Part shown: piece after piece, positions 61,134 to 64,000 of the stretch
How positions within the stretch are numbered: the stretch's first letter is position 1
Layout of the letters: every line of letters begins with the position of its first letter
Assembly (NCBI GenBank): GCA_963717115.1
Contig: CAVQVO010000017.1
Span: 1,116,001-1,180,000 of the forward strand
Direction: 5' to 3'
From: JBBQUN01 sp963717115
GTDB taxonomy: Bacteria; Actinomycetota; Acidimicrobiia; Acidimicrobiales; SZUA-35
Length of the DNA: 64,000 bases
Notes under the pieces: model-generated
What the model was told of the DNA's origin: nothing
Seen by the model: only the letters and a program-made list of their open reading frames with translations
Database searches by the model: none
Position numbers and translations under genes: made by a program

Positions 61134-62387
61134 ATGCCTCTCTCTGTGAAGACACGCGACGACGAACGGCGGCTCGATCTGATCGTGTTCGGTGCGACGA
61201 GTTTCGCCGGTCAGATCCTGTGCCGGTATCTCGTCGAGCGTCACGGGACTCCACGCTCGGGTGGCGAGTTGCAGTGGGCCATCGCCGGTCGGAGCAAGGA
61301 CAAGCTCGACGAGGTGGCCGACGCCACCGGTGCCAACGTCGAGCGGATCGTCGCCGACGCGGCCGCCGAACACGACATGAAGGTGCTCGCCGGGAGCGCC
61401 CACGTCGTCGTCTCGACCGTCGGGCCCTACGCGCTCTACGGATCGGCGCTGGTGGCTGCGGTCGCCGCAGTCGGCACCGACTACTGCGATCTCACCGGTG
61501 AACCCCAGTGGATGCAGCGGATGATCGACGCCCACGGCGAAGCCGCCGAGGCCAGTGGGGCGCGGATCGTGCACAGCTGCGGCTTCGACTCGATCCCTTC
61601 CGATCTCGGTGTCCACTACACCCAGGAACAGGCGATCGAGCGGTTCGGTGAGCCCTGCAACGAGATCCTGATGCGGGTGAAGTCGTTCAAGGGAGCGGCG
61701 AGCGGCGGCACCGTCGCCAGCATGATGAACATCATGAACGAGGTCGCGAAGGACTCCGACCTCCGCAAGGTGTTGGCCAACCCGTATGCGCTCGCTCCCG
61801 AGGGCATGCGTGAAGGCGTCGAGCAACCGAGCGTGATCACCCCCGAGCACGATGGCGCCTCCGGCGAATGGATGGCGCCGTTCGTGATGGAGTCCATCAA
61901 TTCCCGGATCGTCCACCGCAGTCACGCCCTGCTCGAGCGCCCGTGGGGTGACGACTTCCGCTACGGCGAGGCGATGCTGACCGGTGGTGGGCCGCTCGGC
62001 ATGGCTCGGGCCACGGCGGTGTCGGGGGCGATGGCGGGCGCGCTCGGGATGGCGGCGATCGGTCCCGTCCGTGGTCTGCTGAACCGGTTCGTGCTGCCGA
62101 AACCGGGCGACGGTCCGAGCGAGGAACAGCAGGAGGCCGGCCATTTCGACCTTCGCTTCTTCGGAACGACGCCGAGCGGTCGGTCGATCCAGGTGCAGGT
62201 GACCGGCGATCGCGACCCCGGCTACGGCTCGACGGCGAAGATGCTCGGTGAGGCGGCCTTCTGCCTGGTCGAAGACGACGAAGACGATGCCGGAGGCGGC
62301 TTCTGGACACCGTCCACTGCGTTCGGCGACCGCCTGGTCGAGCGACTCGAGGAACACGCGGGCCTGACGTTCTCGGTGGTCGGTTGA
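61134..62387 (+). CDS. Saccharopine-dehydrogenase-like trans-acting enoyl reductase family protein
   Basis: A 417-residue protein. LDLIVFGATSFAGQILCRYL is the Rossmann GxTxFxG motif, and WAIAGRSKDKLDEVA, VVSTVGPYALYGSALV, GTDYCDLTGEPQWMQRMID and HSCGFDSIPSDLG are the hallmarks of the Mycobacterium Rv2449c/Rv2953-like group. These reduce double bonds in lipid or phthiocerol synthesis. Here the lipid context is not local. One possible membrane helix near residue 300 (GAMAGALGMAAIGPV). Confidence 0.87.
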   Translation: MPLSVKTRDDERRLDLIVFGATSFAGQILCRYLVERHGTPRSGGELQWAIAGRSKDKLDEVADATGANVERIVADAAAEHDMKVLAGSAHVVVSTVGPYALYGSALVAAVAAVGTDYCDLTGEPQWMQRMIDAHGEAAEASGARIVHSCGFDSIPSDLGVHYTQEQAIERFGEPCNEILMRVKSFKGAASGGTVASMMNIMNEVAKDSDLRKVLANPYALAPEGMREGVEQPSVITPEHDGASGEWMAPFVMESINSRIVHRSHALLERPWGDDFRYGEAMLTGGGPLGMARATAVSGAMAGALGMAAIGPVRGLLNRFVLPKPGDGPSEEQQEAGHFDLRFFGTTPSGRSIQVQVTGDRDPGYGSTAKMLGEAAFCLVEDDEDDAGGGFWTPSTAFGDRLVERLEEHAGLTFSVVG

Positions 62388-62409
62388 GCCGACCCCGGGG
62401 CGCGACCGG

Positions 62410-63273
62410 TCAGTCGGGTTCGGCCCGGCGCTGGCCGTAGTCGCCGAACGGTTCGTCGCGTTCGCGTACCGCCTGCCGGAAGCCGACCTCCTGGGCCCGA
62501 TCCACGAAGTCGGTGCCCTCCTGGGAATGCCGGGCCACGCCGTCGAACAGGGTGCCGATGAGCCGTGAGCCCGCCGGGTCGTAGAGCTGCCGGGCGACCT
62601 CGTTGATGGCGCGGGTGATCATCTCGAGCTGGTTGCCCGGCACCATCGCCACCCGCTGGGCGAGCGCATGGGCTCGCTCGGCGAGTTCGTCGTCGGGGAC
62701 GCATTCGAGGATGGCTCCCCATTCCGCAGCCTGGCGACCGGTGAACTCGTCTCCGGTGAGCATGTAGCGGCGGGCCCGCTCGACGCCGAGCCGGGCCACC
62801 CAGTTCCACGGGGCCTCGGGGATCCCCCAGACCCGCGACGGTGGGTAGCCGAAGCGGGCCGATTCGGCCGCCACGATGAGGTCGGCGTTGAACACGATGT
62901 TGGTGCCACCGGCGATGCACCATCCGGAGACGGCCGCGATGGTCGGTTTCGGGACGAGGTGGAGCTTGGCCCACACCTCGGCGTAGGCCCCGATCATGTG
63001 GAGGTCCCCGGCCGAATCCCAACGGCGGTCGGCGTGCTCGGACTGGCGCGCCTGGCCACGGGTGCTCTCGGACAGCTCGTAGCCGGCGCAGAACGCCTTT
63101 CCCTCGGCCTGGAGCAGGATCACCCGGACGTTCCGGTCGGCGGCGGCGCGATCGAGCTCGCTCGACAGCTCGTCGCGCAGCTGGGGGGTGATGGTGTTGT
63201 AGGCCTCGGGTCGGCACAGGGTGAGGACCCGGACGTGACCATCGGTTTCGGCTCGGACGGCGATCGGGGGCAT
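62410..63273 (-). CDS. Enoyl-CoA hydratase/isomerase family protein
   Basis: A 287-residue crotonase-fold protein. LQAEGKAFCAGYEL (oxyanion-hole segment, Gly) and KPTIAAVSGWCIAGGTNIVFNADLIVAAE (second oxyanion Gly) are intact, and FGYPPSRVWGIPEAPW lies where one catalytic Glu usually sits. It would hydrate or isomerise an enoyl-CoA. The C-terminus is charged. Convergent with the gene ending at 62387. Confidence 0.85.
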   Translation of the reverse strand: MPPIAVRAETDGHVRVLTLCRPEAYNTITPQLRDELSSELDRAAADRNVRVILLQAEGKAFCAGYELSESTRGQARQSEHADRRWDSAGDLHMIGAYAEVWAKLHLVPKPTIAAVSGWCIAGGTNIVFNADLIVAAESARFGYPPSRVWGIPEAPWNWVARLGVERARRYMLTGDEFTGRQAAEWGAILECVPDDELAERAHALAQRVAMVPGNQLEMITRAINEVARQLYDPAGSRLIGTLFDGVARHSQEGTDFVDRAQEVGFRQAVRERDEPFGDYGQRRAEPD

Positions 63274-63325
63274 CGTGGCTGGCTCCTCGGGAGTCGGTCG
63301 AGATCGGCCGGCGGCCGGTCGGGGA

Positions 63326-64000
63326 TCAGGGCGGGAACACCGTCTCGACGGCGGCGACGATGCGGGCGGTCATCTCGTCGAGTTCGGCATGGGTCACCGA
63401 CAGCGGGGGACCGAGCAGGATCGCGTCGCCCGAGTTCCCGTCGACCGAGGAGGCGCACGGATAGACCGTGAGTCCGAGGTCGAAGCAGGCCGCGGTGATC
63501 CGTTCGGAGACACGATCGGACGGGTGGAACGCGGCCTTGGAGTCGCGGTCGGCGACGAACTCGACGGCGTTGAGCAGACCGAGACCGCGGATGTCGCCGA
63601 CGTGGGGATGGTCGTCGAGGCCCGCCCGCAGCGCACTGCGGGCTCGTTCACCGCTCGGTCCTGCCGCGTCGACGAGCCCCTCGTCTCGCAAGACGTCGAG
63701 CACGGCGCCGGCAACGGCGGCACCGATGGGGTGGTGCGACCAGGTGAAGCCGTGCACGAAGTTGGCGGCATCGTGAACGGCGTCGTAGACCCGACCCGAC
63801 GCCATGCACAGTCCGAGCGGCCAGTACCCGCTCGAGGCACCCTTGCCGGCCGTGATGATGTCGGGGCGGATACCCCAGTGGTCGACGGCGAACCAGCGGC
63901 CGGTGCGTCCGAACCCGGTCATGACCTCGTCGGCGATGAGCAGCACGCCGTGACGCCGACAGACCTCGGCGATGGCCGGCCAGTAGTCGTCCGGGGGCAC
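63326..64000 (-). CDS. Class III aminotransferase, C-terminal part (runs off the right edge)
   Basis: About 224 residues of the C-terminal portion, the N-terminus lying beyond 64000. LLIADEVMTGFGRTGRWFAVDHWGI and TAGKGASSGYWPLG (PLP Lys) identify the omega-aminotransferase family, and HGFTWSHHPIGAAVAGAVLDVL is the following substrate region. Substrate unknown; members act on beta-alanine, putrescine or similar amines. Confidence 0.87.
   Translation of the reverse strand: MPPDDYWPAIAEVCRRHGVLLIADEVMTGFGRTGRWFAVDHWGIRPDIITAGKGASSGYWPLGLCMASGRVYDAVHDAANFVHGFTWSHHPIGAAVAGAVLDVLRDEGLVDAAGPSGERARSALRAGLDDHPHVGDIRGLGLLNAVEFVADRDSKAAFHPSDRVSERITAACFDLGLTVYPCASSVDGNSGDAILLGPPLSVTHAELDEMTARIVAAVETVFPP

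Overview
This is a 64 kb window of high-GC bacterial DNA, most likely an actinobacterium. An Acidimicrobiia-like (Ilumatobacter-type) marine or soil lineage would fit, but that is inference. Supporting signs are strong GC bias at third positions, GTG/TTG starts, Thr/Pro-rich extracytoplasmic linkers, a eukaryotic-type Ser/Thr kinase, a DinB-type thiol transferase, CoA-based acyl metabolism, and at least ten start codons preceded 5-7 nt by a TANNNT -10 box (leaderless transcription, common in Actinobacteria). No rRNA, tRNA, CRISPR array, prophage or insertion sequence was found.

The most notable content is two selenoprotein genes. (1) At 1171-1618 a BCP/PrxQ-type peroxiredoxin has an in-frame TGA exactly where the peroxidatic Cys belongs (TPG-U-T), and has no Cys at all. 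(2) At 16517-17041 (minus) a UGSC-family selenoprotein reads U-G-S-C across an in-frame TGA; it overlaps by ATGA a second gene (15462-16520) of unrecognised function that carries its own GSCT motif. Both have a plausible stem-loop just downstream of the UGA. No selA/B/C/D gene lies in the window.

Layout. 1-1024: start of a secreted DUF2341-type protein. 1.2-6.7 kb: Sec-peroxiredoxin, GntR regulator plus PfkB sugar kinase, thioredoxin, two hotdog dehydratases, and a TrxR-like/ferredoxin-NADP reductase fusion. Several genes here carry single-base frameshifts, so part of the window has indel sequence errors or recent decay. 6.8-15.3 kb: lipoprotein, D-3-phosphoglycerate dehydrogenase-type enzyme, anchored Thr-rich protein, DinB protein, thioesterase, Ser/Thr kinase, ketoacyl synthase III, class V aminotransferase. 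15.4-21 kb: UGSC pair, an O-antigen-ligase-like membrane protein, a sigma factor and its membrane partner. 21-25 kb: SDR, SCP-x-type thiolase, 3-hydroxyacyl-CoA dehydrogenase. 25-29 kb: a GGDEF-EAL protein with a C-terminal acetyltransferase-like domain, and an EamA transporter. 29-42.5 kb: diiron ferritin-like protein, CobW GTPase, cytidylate-kinase-like protein, MFS transporter, carboxylesterase, GlnRS, DUF427, DJ-1/PfpI protein, and a TetR/diiron-like/acyl-CoA dehydrogenase operon.

42.7-54 kb is one catabolic unit: class III aminotransferase, P1 (DmpA) peptidase, dipeptide-type ABC transporter (two permeases, two ATPases), acetylpolyamine-amidohydrolase-like protein, S9 peptidase and the substrate-binding protein. 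It looks built to import and break down small peptides or amides/amines. 54-60 kb (minus, then divergent plus) holds a non-pyrrolysine MttB-type methyltransferase, a gamma-butyrobetaine-hydroxylase-like dioxygenase, a CocE-type hydrolase and a sarcosine-oxidase-like flavoenzyme, pointing to methylated-amine (carnitine/betaine-like) catabolism. 60-64 kb: double GNAT protein, saccharopine-dehydrogenase-like reductase, enoyl-CoA hydratase, and the end of another class III aminotransferase.

Repeats worth noting: a 30-bp in-frame tandem array inside the diiron-like gene (40581-40752), a 15-bp minisatellite in the leader of the dioxygenase gene (56734-56822), and a palindromic intergenic repeat seen twice between convergent genes (about 6711-6780 and 15349-15437).
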